Shown here: positions 8,420 to 15,702 of the stretch, one piece after another
How the letters are laid out: every line of letters begins with the position of its first letter
Numbering within the stretch: position 1 is the stretch's first letter
IMG/VR virus record: IMGVR_UViG_3300008114_000242
Span: 1-36,912 of that record
DNA length: 36,912 bases
Strand: one strand, 5' to 3'
Origin: a virus
The notes under the pieces: model-generated
What the model was told of the DNA's origin: nothing
Database searches by the model: none
What the model saw: the letters and a program-made list of their open reading frames with translations, nothing else
Program-made: the position numbers and the translations under genes

Positions 8420-9436
8420 ATGAAAAAGGATAAAATTCCCGGAGGCAAAGCAAAAGGCAAATCTTTAAAAGATATTGCGATTATGCACTGTAAATCTGAT
8501 TCAAAAAACAAATCAGATGAAAGAAAAATTGAAAAAATGTTAGACCATTTAAAGTTGGAATTAAAAAAAGGGATTAAAACTGAATTGGAACATACAACCA
8601 GTGAAGAATTTGCCAAAGAAATAGCTATGGATCATTTATATGAAGATCCAAAATATTATACAAAACTTTTAAAAATTGAAGAAATGAAAAAAACAAAAAA
8701 AATAAACATCAACGATATATCTGAAATGGTTAAGAAAGCTCTTAATGAAGAATTTGTTGGTGGTGTAAATTATGATAATGTTTTAGCAACTGAACTAAAA
8801 GAAAAAGTTGGTGATTTAAGCAAATTAACTCCTTATGTTTTAGAACTAGGTAATGAAATTCAATCAGATTCATCTGGTAAAATTCATGTTTATGATGAGG
8901 GAAAAAAAGTTAAGATATTCAACAATATTGATGACTTTTTAAAAGGTATCAAATACGGTCCTGTTAGAATTACCGAAGAAGATTCTTCAATGCCACATAA
9001 AGATCATGAAGCTATGATGGCAAAAGGAGAAATCAGAGATATGGTTAAAAATGCAAAAGAAGTTTATAAAATGATTCAACCCGGTGATGAACTTCCCGGA
9101 TGGATTTCTGCTTATATTACTTTAGCTTCAGATTATATGCATAGCATCGCTGAATACATGACTGAAAAACATAGTGGTGGTGAAGAACTAACTGAAGATA
9201 CAGAAGATGCACCAAAGAAATTAACAATGGATCAATTTTGTGAATGGTTAGGTTTGCCAACAGATAAAGTTCAATTAGGAATTGAAATTGCAAAGGTTTC
9301 AGACCCGGATGGAGCATACACTCACTTACAGGATATGGGTGAAGATGAAGCAGCGGAAGCAATAGAAGCCATATATTTTGAACATGGTTCTCTTAAAGAA
9401 GCAATTGCTGCTTGTAAAGAAGATTTAGGCATTTAA
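8420..9436 (+). CDS. DUF5661-like N-terminal domain fused to a tagged phage protein
   Basis: 338 aa, function unknown. Residues 1-87 match what I recall of DUF5661: GGKAKGKSLKDIA at 8-20 and KTELEHTTSEEFAKEIAMDH (53-72) followed by YEDPKYYTKLLKIE. At 89-112 the text reads like a second protein start, MKKTKKININDISEMVKKAL, with L108-N109-E110 fitting the prohead protease rule. The rest includes a helical central part and a C-terminal domain from about 266 (KKLTMDQFCEWLGLP). The arrangement suggests a fusion of two once separate genes. It begins 21 bases after the CCA gene and ends at a strong terminator. Confidence 0.6.
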   Translation: MKKDKIPGGKAKGKSLKDIAIMHCKSDSKNKSDERKIEKMLDHLKLELKKGIKTELEHTTSEEFAKEIAMDHLYEDPKYYTKLLKIEEMKKTKKININDISEMVKKALNEEFVGGVNYDNVLATELKEKVGDLSKLTPYVLELGNEIQSDSSGKIHVYDEGKKVKIFNNIDDFLKGIKYGPVRITEEDSSMPHKDHEAMMAKGEIRDMVKNAKEVYKMIQPGDELPGWISAYITLASDYMHSIAEYMTEKHSGGEELTEDTEDAPKKLTMDQFCEWLGLPTDKVQLGIEIAKVSDPDGAYTHLQDMGEDEAAEAIEAIYFEHGSLKEAIAACKEDLGI

Positions 9437-9456
9437 ATAAATTTATTTTTTTACAT

Positions 9457-9490
9457 AACCATAGTTTTTTATTAAACTATGGTTTTTTTT
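9457..9490 (+). terminator. Rho-independent terminator
   Basis: Perfect 11-bp stem AACCATAGTTT / AAACTATGGTT with a 6-base loop and a run of eight T. It starts 21 bases after the stop of the DUF5661-like gene and closes the 7226-9436 unit. Confidence 0.88.
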
Positions 9491-9513
9491 ATTTAAATAA
9501 TATCTTTATATTA

Positions 9514-10203
9514 ATGAAAAAGGACATAATTATTTTTCACCACAGTTATTTAGTAAATAATTGGTTAGAAATTATGAGTGAACAACTAGACCTTTTAAAG
9601 AAAAGCGAACTTTATGAAAATGCTCAACAAATACATTTTTGTTGTTTTTCTGAAATAAAAGAAAATATTATTGATTTTGTTAAATTGATCCAAGAATTTG
9701 ATTTAGATGAAAAATGTACAATTGTAGTTGAACCTTATAATGATAATGAAAGATTAACTCTTACATATATGCAAACAATTTGTAAGAATTTATCTGATGA
9801 AAAAGTTCTTTATTTTCACACAAAAGGTGTTACATCATACTTAAGATACGGAGAATCTGGAGATAGAAATATAAAATCTTGGCGAAATATAATGGAATTT
9901 TATTTAATTGAAAATTGGAGGAAATGTTTTGAATTGATGAATAATCATGATGTGGTAGGAGCATTTTATGGCCCATGGCATCAATTAACAGGACAGATCA
10001 TTAATTATTATTCAGGTAACTTTTGGTGGTCCAAGGTATCTCACATAAAAAACACTCCCGATATGAAGAAGAGAGATAATTGGTTAGGTTGTGAATCTTT
10101 GATCACCTCAATACCTCATGTTTGGTATAATTTCAGATTTGCCCCCCCTAATTCAAGTATGTATGATGTTTATTTCGACCCAAATGAATATAGATTGAAT
10201 TAA
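9514..10203 (+). CDS. Glycosyltransferase-like protein
   Basis: 229 aa. It resembles a glycosyltransferase-like family seen in large viruses and bacterial polysaccharide loci: IIIFHHSYLV near the N-terminus, a helical region, VLYFHTKGVTSY (98-109), SWRNIMEFYLIENWRKCFEL (122-141), then NYYSGNFWWSKVSHI (164-178) and a late GCESLI. The FHTKG and SGNFWW motifs are the strongest clues. A DxD metal site is not evident. It could modify phage fibres, host polysaccharide or phage DNA; the sequence does not say which. Its stop overlaps tail-to-tail by 4 bases with the RNA ligase gene. Confidence 0.6.
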   Translation: MKKDIIIFHHSYLVNNWLEIMSEQLDLLKKSELYENAQQIHFCCFSEIKENIIDFVKLIQEFDLDEKCTIVVEPYNDNERLTLTYMQTICKNLSDEKVLYFHTKGVTSYLRYGESGDRNIKSWRNIMEFYLIENWRKCFELMNNHDVVGAFYGPWHQLTGQIINYYSGNFWWSKVSHIKNTPDMKKRDNWLGCESLITSIPHVWYNFRFAPPNSSMYDVYFDPNEYRLN

Positions 10204-11240
10204 ATTTCTATATTTTTTATAAATGGTTTTTCGTATTTAGGTTCAATTATTTTCCATATAATATTATCATAGCTTTTTTTATCTAACATTTTAAATAATA
10301 TGGCTGGATATTTTTGTTTTTTTGCATACGCTGCAAATTCAGCTCTGGTGTCTCCCATTTTCCAATGGAAAAATCTATGGAATGATTTGTTAGATTCTTC
10401 TTCTACTAATCTATAATTTCTTTCTAAATTAATTCTGGTTTCCTTTACCCAATCATAAAATTCGTCTGGAACCCTCTCTAATATCTCAGCAAAGTCATTA
10501 CCATCAACTAAATGTTGCCATATAGTCCTAGATGAAACATTAGTTAGAATCCTATGTAATCGAACATAATCGTCAAACTTTACTTTTAATCTAAAACCGT
10601 TTTGGAATTTAACAACAAAACCCTCTTTGTTATTCTCTTCCAATTTTTTTAGCTGTGAAATATCTTGAATACCATCGTACCTTTTTACAATAGGAAAACC
10701 TATTGGTTCTAATTCACAATCCAATCCTGTAGCCTTATCTATTACAGCTAACAAAACCAAATCATCAACATTACCATAATTTACAACTATTCTATTTTCC
10801 GGATAAATTATCTCGAACAAATATGTTTTTGATTTATCTAAATTAGGAATTACATACTTATATCTGTTATGTAAAATGTTTGTTGCATAAATAGCTTGAT
10901 CAGATTCAAAAGATCCTCTAGTGGCTATGTATGGCATGTCTCCAATCCAATATAAAATACCTAGTGAACCATCCATTTTTTCATATACTTCAAAAGATGT
11001 TTTAGGTATATCATCGTGTGTATGTTCTTCGAGGTTGAAAAACTTTCTAAATGGCCTTGCTACTACATTGTAATTTGAATCAAGAATTAAACCTCGACAC
11101 TGTAAAGTAATTTCGTTCCAAACCCTCTCATATTGAGCTTTTGGACCATAGTTATAAATAAAATAATCAGCCTTTTTGTGCTTCTGCACAATGACTAATT
11201 TTTCATCTATCATTTTATTTAATTCGTTGATATCTAACAT
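10200..11240 (-). CDS. T4 Rnl1-type RNA ligase
   Basis: ATP-dependent RNA ligase that joins 5'-phosphate and 3'-OH RNA ends; the T4 homologue reseals tRNAs cut by host anticodon nucleases. 346 aa (T4 RnlA is 374). Motif I is EKMDGSLG with K88 as the adenylated lysine. Upstream are LQCRGLILD (46-54) and ARPFRKFFNLEE, typical of the Rnl1 nucleotide-binding domain. YLFEIIYPENRIVVNYG matches motif III/IIIa, EGFVVKF motif IV, and RLKVKF motif V. The C-terminal part is the tRNA-specificity-type helical domain of reduced similarity. Transcribed opposite to its neighbours. Confidence 0.9.
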   Translation of the reverse strand: MLDINELNKMIDEKLVIVQKHKKADYFIYNYGPKAQYERVWNEITLQCRGLILDSNYNVVARPFRKFFNLEEHTHDDIPKTSFEVYEKMDGSLGILYWIGDMPYIATRGSFESDQAIYATNILHNRYKYVIPNLDKSKTYLFEIIYPENRIVVNYGNVDDLVLLAVIDKATGLDCELEPIGFPIVKRYDGIQDISQLKKLEENNKEGFVVKFQNGFRLKVKFDDYVRLHRILTNVSSRTIWQHLVDGNDFAEILERVPDEFYDWVKETRINLERNYRLVEEESNKSFHRFFHWKMGDTRAEFAAYAKKQKYPAILFKMLDKKSYDNIIWKIIEPKYEKPFIKNIEI

Positions 11241-11300
11241 TTTGTATACTTACAAACAATTTAAACGTTAAATTAATTAAATTTGTTACAAAAATAAGGA

Positions 11301-11309
11301 TATTTATAA
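11301..11309 (+). promoter_or_regulatory. Candidate promoter motif TATTTATAA
   Basis: Located 13 bases upstream of the 11323 start, the same spacing as at 17979 and 23299. The gap of 82 bases between divergent genes makes a promoter here likely; identity of the motif is inference. Confidence 0.35.
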
Positions 11310-11322
11310 TAAAAATTATTTT

Positions 11323-11802
11323 ATGTTCGAAAGAAAACTAAGAAAGACTGTACGTTCAATCATGGAGAGTGAATATGTGAAAGATCAGTCCATCTACAAT
11401 ATCGTAGGAAAAAAAATGGTAGATATATTCTCAAATAATCCCGGTATAAATAAAATTAGAAATAAAATTATAACCTATGCGAAATTCTTTGAAGGTGGTG
11501 AAGAATTCAAGGGTTACTATTCAGCAAAAGAATATTTGCGTATGGAAGGATATGAATCAGGATCAATGATGAGAGATTATCCTATACCATTTATGAAAAT
11601 GGGTAAAACTACAGTAGATAATAGAGGTAATACAATTATAATTACAAAATACGAGGAAGAAAGACCATTGATAATTACCAAATATGATGCTCTGTCTCAA
11701 GAAAGTTTTGATGAATTAGATGGTGTAATAATTCCATCTCCTGATCAAAACAATATGAGAGATGGAAACATTTATGTCGTTTTCTTTAATTTCCCAGATT
11801 GA
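11323..11802 (+). CDS. Hypothetical protein with N-terminal [I/L]-x-E tag
   Basis: 159 aa, no family recognised. The N-terminus MFERKLRKTVRSIMESEYV is basic and amphipathic with I13-M14-E15, resembling the start of other proteins in this window. The rest is mixed: FEGGEEFKGYYSAKEYLRM in the centre and a beta-rich C-terminal half with KTTVDNRGNTIIITKYEEER. No membrane segment. If the first 15 residues were removed by a prohead protease, a protein of about 144 aa would remain. Confidence 0.6.
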   Translation: MFERKLRKTVRSIMESEYVKDQSIYNIVGKKMVDIFSNNPGINKIRNKIITYAKFFEGGEEFKGYYSAKEYLRMEGYESGSMMRDYPIPFMKMGKTTVDNRGNTIIITKYEEERPLIITKYDALSQESFDELDGVIIPSPDQNNMRDGNIYVVFFNFPD

Positions 11803-12186
11803 TTATTTTATCTCGTCAATAAATCCAAATAAATGTTTATTGACAATTCTATACCATAATTCTCTCTGCCACTCGAATCCTAAATTTCCATAGTGCTTTT
11901 CAAATTCTATTATCTCTTTAACTATCAAAGCTCTGTCATCTGGAGTAATTCTGTTCCATTCTTCTAAAACCCAATCTACTATTCGTTGAACTGATCCTGT
12001 TTTTCTTCCAAGTGCATACCTGAGTGCAAAAATCATTAAGGTAGAATCGCATACAAAACGTTCTTCTTTCCATAGAAATTGATTGTCACTTAAAATATTA
12101 AGGATATAATCCTTGTTTGATTTTAAATAATTTATGAATATTTTTTCACTGGAAAAGGTTTTAGGAAATTTGATTTTCTTTTTCAT
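11803..12186 (-). CDS. Hypothetical protein, 127 aa
   Basis: No family recognised. Predicted soluble, mostly helical, with several Trp residues (WKEER, WVLEEWNRI, WQRELWYRI). It lies immediately adjacent (0 bases) tail-to-tail with the 11323 gene and divergent from the 12226 gene. No tag motif is evident. Confidence 0.6.
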   Translation of the reverse strand: MKKKIKFPKTFSSEKIFINYLKSNKDYILNILSDNQFLWKEERFVCDSTLMIFALRYALGRKTGSVQRIVDWVLEEWNRITPDDRALIVKEIIEFEKHYGNLGFEWQRELWYRIVNKHLFGFIDEIK

Positions 12187-12194
12187 TTTTAAAA

Positions 12195-12205
12195 CTATTT
12201 ATTAA
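12195..12205 (+). promoter_or_regulatory. Candidate promoter motif CTATTTATTAA
   Basis: Situated 20 bases before the 12226 start in a 39-base divergent gap. One base differs from the best motif copies. Confidence 0.3.
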
Positions 12206-12225
12206 TATAATAAAATTCTATAAAA

Positions 12226-12501
12226 ATGAAACTTACTAAAAAGGAATTTGAGAACCTTATTAAAGAAGAAGTGAAGAAAGCTATCGAGGAAATTAATATT
12301 CTTGGTGAAGGTAAATCTAAACCCTCGGCTGGTCTTTCTGCAAAACAAAAATCCAAAGTTGCTAAAAAAGCAAAAAAAGGTGGTGATATCGGTAAGCCCG
12401 GTAAAGGTTTCAAAGATGTTGAAGCTAAAGCAAAAGAATGGGGTGCTGATGATCCTAAAGCCGTAGCAGCAGCTGTATTATGGAAAAATGTGAAAAGATA
12501 G
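12226..12501 (+). CDS. Small basic tagged phage protein
   Basis: 91 aa, highly basic. The N-terminus MKLTKKEFENLIKEEVKKAI carries I12-K13-E14 in an amphipathic helix of the kind that opens many short proteins in large myoviruses. The C-terminal part, KKGGDIGKPGKGFKDVEAKA followed by AVAAAVLWKNVKR, resembles a common small phage module of unknown function. Basic charge would suit a DNA-associated head protein. The 3' end overlaps the HNH gene by 22 bases. Confidence 0.65.
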   Translation: MKLTKKEFENLIKEEVKKAIEEINILGEGKSKPSAGLSAKQKSKVAKKAKKGGDIGKPGKGFKDVEAKAKEWGADDPKAVAAAVLWKNVKR

Positions 12502-12929
12502 ATCTTAAATGTAATGTTTGTTCTGATAAATTAAATAATTTTAATTGGTCTTCAGGAAAACAGAAAAAAGGATGGTTTATTTGTAATAATTGTCATACGG
12601 ACAAATATAAAAAATACAGAAAAAAACATCCGTTCAAGGCTCGTCTTTCATATTTTAACAAAAGATACGATGGAAATTTGAAAGTTCAAGATCTTGAATT
12701 AATTTACGAAAATCAAAAAAAGAACTGTCCACTATGTGGTGATCCTATTGATATAAAAGATAAATTTTGTTTAGATCATGTCGTTGCTAGAAATAGTGAA
12801 GGTTTAACAACAAAAGAAAATATCCAAATATTATGTGAAAATTGTAATATTGGAAAATTTAAAATGAGTACAGAAGATTATATAAAACATTGTGAAAAAG
12901 TAGTAAATAATTATAAAAAAAATGATTGA
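12480..12929 (+). CDS. HNH endonuclease (free-standing, homing type)
   Basis: 149 aa. Two Cys pairs, C11/C14 and C35/C38, form an N-terminal zinc site. The HNH fold follows: CPLCGD (83-88), LDHVVARNSEGLT with D99-H100, ENIQILCENCNIGK with N114 and the C119/C122 pair. Such genes are usually mobile and cut near their own insertion site in phage DNA. Its ATG lies inside the preceding gene (22-base overlap) and its stop overlaps the next gene by 8 bases, so insertion did not leave a clear scar. Confidence 0.88.
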   Translation: MEKCEKIDLKCNVCSDKLNNFNWSSGKQKKGWFICNNCHTDKYKKYRKKHPFKARLSYFNKRYDGNLKVQDLELIYENQKKNCPLCGDPIDIKDKFCLDHVVARNSEGLTTKENIQILCENCNIGKFKMSTEDYIKHCEKVVNNYKKND

Positions 12930-13236
12930 CGTTTATGCTGAACCCGGCTCCTATATAGCTGGAGCTAATAATATCGCTTTGACTAATGCATTCAAAAAAT
13001 TATTGAACGCAAGACCAAATACAACTATTCCTTTCTTTTTTGAAAAGGATGGAAGAAAACTCATGGGAAGAGCTAAAACTTTTCAAGGCTCTCAAGGTGA
13101 TTATCCAACTTACTATATCAATTTTTTTGATTTGGATAACGAAGAAGATGGTATGAAAATGTTAGAAGGTAAAGTTTTTGCCAAAGGAAGATTGCAATTA
13201 GAAGAAAGATTATTCGATTATTATAATTCAATTTAA
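12922..13236 (+). CDS. Hypothetical protein, 104 aa
   Basis: No family recognised. The N-terminal part MIDVYAEPGSYIAGANNIAL is followed by a beta-rich region, TTIPFFFEKDGRKLMGRAKT and TYYINFFDLDNEEDGMKML. No signal peptide or tag. Overlaps the HNH gene by 8 bases and is followed 3 bases later by a small membrane protein, so it is part of the same transcript. Confidence 0.55.
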   Translation: MIDVYAEPGSYIAGANNIALTNAFKKLLNARPNTTIPFFFEKDGRKLMGRAKTFQGSQGDYPTYYINFFDLDNEEDGMKMLEGKVFAKGRLQLEERLFDYYNSI

Positions 13237-13239
13237 AAA

Positions 13240-13470
13240 ATGAAGAATTTTATTAGAAAACCTTTTACTGTTTTTTTAATAATAATATCATTTTTGTTTA
13301 TCTTCAACAACTCAAATAATAAAGTACCTGAAAAAAGTTCAATTTTGGACTTTGACCCAAACTCAACAGTAATAGTCCCTAACTATAGACAGTTATTTTT
13401 AAGGCACTATGAATCAAAATATAAAGTAAATTATAGTAAAGATAATACTATAAACAGTCAGAGCAAGTAA
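13240..13470 (+). CDS. Small single-span membrane protein
   Basis: 76 aa with one hydrophobic helix (about 8-24), FTVFLIIISFLFIF, preceded by a basic N-terminus, then a polar tail rich in Asn, Ser and Lys. It may be an uncleaved inner-membrane anchor. Function unknown. The start is 3 bases after the preceding stop. Confidence 0.55.
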   Translation: MKNFIRKPFTVFLIIISFLFIFNNSNNKVPEKSSILDFDPNSTVIVPNYRQLFLRHYESKYKVNYSKDNTINSQSK

Positions 13471-13497
13471 GTTTTTATTTGTTCTTAAAAACTTTTT
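13469..13497 (+). terminator. Possible weak terminator
   Basis: AAGTTTTTA and TAAAAACTT pair across an 8-base loop, followed by a short T-run. The stem is A/T only, so the call is weak. It would separate the 12226-13470 genes from the lipoprotein gene. Confidence 0.35.
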
Positions 13498-13510
13498 AAA
13501 AAAAAATATC

Positions 13511-14611
13511 ATGAAAAATTTATTGAAAAATAAACTGCTATCTATTAAAGTAAGTGTAGTGTTATTATTAGTGTTTTTGACTACTATAACTTGTAGTAAA
13601 ACCGATGAATCACCTAAAATTATTCAAGAAGAAATAAATTCTTCTGTTGTATATGATGATACACTAATGGATCCCGGACCAGATCCTGAATTTGTTTCAG
13701 TTGAAAATAGAATTAATGTTGAAAATCTTTCAGCAAGAGTAATTGGTGTTAATACAATTAACACTTGGGAAAGATATATGTATATAGATAAAACTGATAC
13801 AATATATAATTCAATATCAGCTTCAAGAAGGTTATCAGGGTATCTTAAAAAATATGGCTTTAAAGGTGTTTATTTGTATAGTACCTCAGCAATTGTTTCC
13901 TCTACTTCAAACTATTCTAACTTTAGTAGATTTGTAAAAACACTTAGTGATAGTGGAATCGTATATAGAGGAGTAGCAAGCGGTAGTGCCACAACTTTTA
14001 AATCTGGTGGAGGAATATCAAATTATAATAACTCCCAATCTGATGCAACTAAAAAAATTAATAGAGCTAATTTGGAATTGGAATGGTGGAACAATGTAAC
14101 AACTTGGGATAACTGGAACTCTATAAATCAACAAATATCTTTAGCAACCATAACCGATAATGATTTCTATGAAGGTTGGTATAAAAATATGGGCTCCACC
14201 ATAGATACTGTCGCAGCTAGAGATCAAGTTAGATTTTCTGATAGAGTACTTTTACATTGCTATCAAAATGGTATCCCGACTTATTCATATGCAAATGCCC
14301 AAAGCACCGGTGCAACCGGAGGAAGATTGGATATAATTGCTAAAGGAGCAAGACAAGTTGGAAGAAAAATAGATTTGTATATTATAATCTCTTCAGAAAA
14401 TACTGCTTGGGGAGCTAGTAATACTTTTACAGGGCCAGCACTTGCTAATGCCTATCTATCAGGTCAAGCTAATCCCTATCTTTTTATAGAAAATCAAGCC
14501 TATAATAATATTTTTAATAATATGACCACCTTTCAAAAACAATGGATCAACTTAAAAGGTTTCGTTTGGTTTACTAAACGATACTGCTACAAAGCTGTAC
14601 CTCCAAGATAA
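13511..14611 (+). CDS. Predicted surface lipoprotein of unknown function
   Basis: 366 aa. A basic start, a hydrophobic helix VSVVLLLVFLTTITC and Cys followed by SKTDESPK look like a lipoprotein signal, although T-I-T-C is not the best lipobox. The mature part starts with an acidic linker, then a domain beginning SARVIGVNTINTWERY, with GYLKKYGFKGVYLYST and LLHCYQNGIPTYSYANA; alternating strands and helices suggest a TIM-barrel-like secreted hydrolase fold. No catalytic residues can be assigned. It converges on the tRNA cluster with a bidirectional terminator between. Phage lipoproteins often block superinfection, but this is inference. Confidence 0.65.
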   Translation: MKNLLKNKLLSIKVSVVLLLVFLTTITCSKTDESPKIIQEEINSSVVYDDTLMDPGPDPEFVSVENRINVENLSARVIGVNTINTWERYMYIDKTDTIYNSISASRRLSGYLKKYGFKGVYLYSTSAIVSSTSNYSNFSRFVKTLSDSGIVYRGVASGSATTFKSGGGISNYNNSQSDATKKINRANLELEWWNNVTTWDNWNSINQQISLATITDNDFYEGWYKNMGSTIDTVAARDQVRFSDRVLLHCYQNGIPTYSYANAQSTGATGGRLDIIAKGARQVGRKIDLYIIISSENTAWGASNTFTGPALANAYLSGQANPYLFIENQAYNNIFNNMTTFQKQWINLKGFVWFTKRYCYKAVPPR

Positions 14612-14699
14612 TCTTTTTGCGAAAAGTATTGAATTGTGATACTTTGTGCAAAAAAATTCTGTTTCTGGAATTTGACATTTTTAGTAAAAAATAGAAATA

Positions 14700-14731
14700 A
14701 AAAACCCTAGAGAATCTCTAGGGGTTTTTTT
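14700..14731. terminator. Bidirectional terminator between lipoprotein gene and tRNA cluster
   Basis: CCCTAGA / TCTAGGG (14705-14711 and 14717-14723) with A-run on one side and T-run on the other, so it can stop transcription from both directions: the lipoprotein gene on plus and the tRNA cluster on minus. Confidence 0.88.
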
Positions 14732-14732
14732 G

Positions 14733-14806
14733 TAGTCCCGAGGCGATTCGAACGCCTGACCGTCTGCTTAGAAGGCAGATGCTCTATCCAGCTGAGCTAC
14801 AGGACC
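14733..14806 (-). tRNA. tRNA-Arg (anticodon TCT)
   Basis: 74 nt cloverleaf on the minus strand. Acceptor GGTCCTG pairs with CGGGACT (G1-T72 and T6-G67 wobbles), D stem GCTC/GAGC, anticodon loop CTTCTAA giving UCU, T arm AGGCG-TTCGAAT-CGCCT, discriminator A. No CCA is encoded. Reads AGA, common in AT-rich phage genes. Confidence 0.95.
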
Positions 14807-14812
14807 AATTAG

Positions 14813-14884
14813 TAGCGGGAAGAGGATTCGAACCTCTGACTTCCAGATTATGAGTCTGGTGACCTACCTCTGGTCCATCCCGCA
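14813..14884 (-). tRNA. tRNA-Met (anticodon CAT) with initiator-like features
   Basis: 72 nt cloverleaf. D stem GACC/GGTC, anticodon stem CCAGA/TCTGG with loop CTCATAA, T arm AGAGG-TTCGAAT-CCTCT, no CCA encoded. With position 8 fixed at T, the acceptor is TGCGGGA against TCCCGCT, leaving T1-T72 unpaired. A11-T24 in the D stem and the 1-72 mismatch are hallmarks of bacterial initiator tRNA; the three G-C pairs at 29-31:39-41 are absent. It may be a divergent initiator, an elongator Met, or an Ile tRNA needing lysidine at C34. Confidence 0.92.
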
Positions 14885-14956
14885 GTATTTTTTTCTTATT
14901 ACAAAAATAGTAATAAAAAATTAAAAACAAATTTTATAATAAAATTATAAGATTTG

Positions 14957-15030
14957 CTCTCCTGACTGGGCTCGAACCAGTGACCCATTGATTAACAGTC
15001 AATTGCTCTGACCTACTGAGCTACAGGAGA
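14957..15030 (-). tRNA. tRNA-Asn (anticodon GTT)
   Basis: 74 nt on the minus strand. Acceptor TCTCCTG pairs fully with CAGGAGA, D stem GCTC/GAGC, anticodon stem around loop CTGTTAA giving GUU, T arm CTGG-TTCGAGC-CCAG, discriminator G, no CCA. Asn codons are very frequent in the phage proteins, notably the fibres. Confidence 0.95.
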
Positions 15031-15096
15031 TTTTTTTAATTTATGTAGCCGGGGCGGGAATCGAACCCGCAAGACCTTTAGGGGTCAATGGATTTT

Positions 15097-15702
15097 CTTA
15101 CTACTATAGTTTTCACTACCCTTTCGGTTTGTAGTCTGGACTATACCTTCACCATATTTATCAACTTAGGTGTTCCGTGTCTAGTCTCTACACACGCCCA
15201 GTTATAATTATTATAACTTGCTTGGCTCGGTATTCCCATTTTACAGGGTTCACCGAATTTACGGAATTCTACTCTCGAAATTTCTAACGAGGCACTCTAT
15301 TTTTATTTTTTCCACGATAAGTAAAAGTAAAAGCGTGACAGTTTGGACATAAAATTTTTAAATTTTCTATTCTATTATCATCATTTATACCATTAATATG
15401 CTCTAATTCAAATAAGGAGAATTTTCTATTAGAATTTCTTCTATTTTAAATTCTTTACCAAACTTTCTAAATTTCTCTCCTTGATTCCAAGCAGATCCTG
15501 TAAAATGAGAAATATCAATATTAAATTTCTTGAATTTTAGTTTCAACGTTTTATAATTACCACCAACTGGTAATATTTTTAGTTGCCTACAAACTTCAGC
15601 TATTGATAAACTATTTTTTACAATTACTTCTAATTCTTCTTTCGTATATTTATATTTCATGAATATAAATAGTAAGAAAAAAGTTAAACGTGGTTATAGT
15701 CA
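15097..15702 (-). ncRNA. Group I self-splicing intron in tRNA-Leu(UAA)
   Basis: 606-nt intron ending in G. Minus-strand core elements are all present: P3 TTCCGT/ACGGAA (15261-15266 with 15173-15178), P4 TTCGGT/ACCGAG, the Q segment ACCGAGCCAAGC (15220-15231), palindromic P6a AGTTATAATAATTATAACT (15200-15218), R segment GTAGAGACTAGACACGG, P8 CACC/GGTG (15150-15172), S segment GGTATAGTCCAGACT with P7 GACTA/TAGTC, and a P9 hairpin with GAAA loop (15116-15134). P2 is CTCG/CGAG (15274-15291). The insertion point equals that of the cyanobacterial and plastid trnL(UAA) intron. An HNH gene fills the space between the 5' splice site and P2. Confidence 0.93.
15284..15660 (-). pseudogene. Intron-encoded HNH homing endonuclease, frameshifted
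   Basis: Frame 1 (15403-15660, 85 aa) starts MKYKYTKEELEVIVKNSLSI and contains GGNYKTLKLKFKKFNIDISH then FTGSAWNQGEKF, the N-terminal DNA-binding half of a known HNH family. It stops at a TAG. From about 15413 the -1 frame continues with LFELEHINGINDDNRIENLK, ILCPNCHAFT and TYRGKNKNR, the catalytic HNH half (EH, N, CxxC-half), ending at a TAG at 15284-15286 inside the intron P2 loop. One missing base near 15410 would restore a 126-codon frame. Either an inactivated nuclease, a -1 frameshift, or a sequence error. Confidence 0.88.

Noticed and set aside
9117-9362. 81-codon minus-strand frame inside the 8420 gene
   Set aside because: Shadow frame rich in Leu/His; no ribosome site and opposite to a well-supported gene.
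12195-12413. 72-codon minus-strand frame opposite the 12226 gene
   Set aside because: Antisense shadow of the Lys-rich tagged gene; it would also cover the divergent gap.
15046-15096. Isolated 3' tRNA fragment (possible attachment site)
   Set aside because: The matching 5' half lies at 15703-15737 with a full group I core between, so this is an exon and not an integration remnant.
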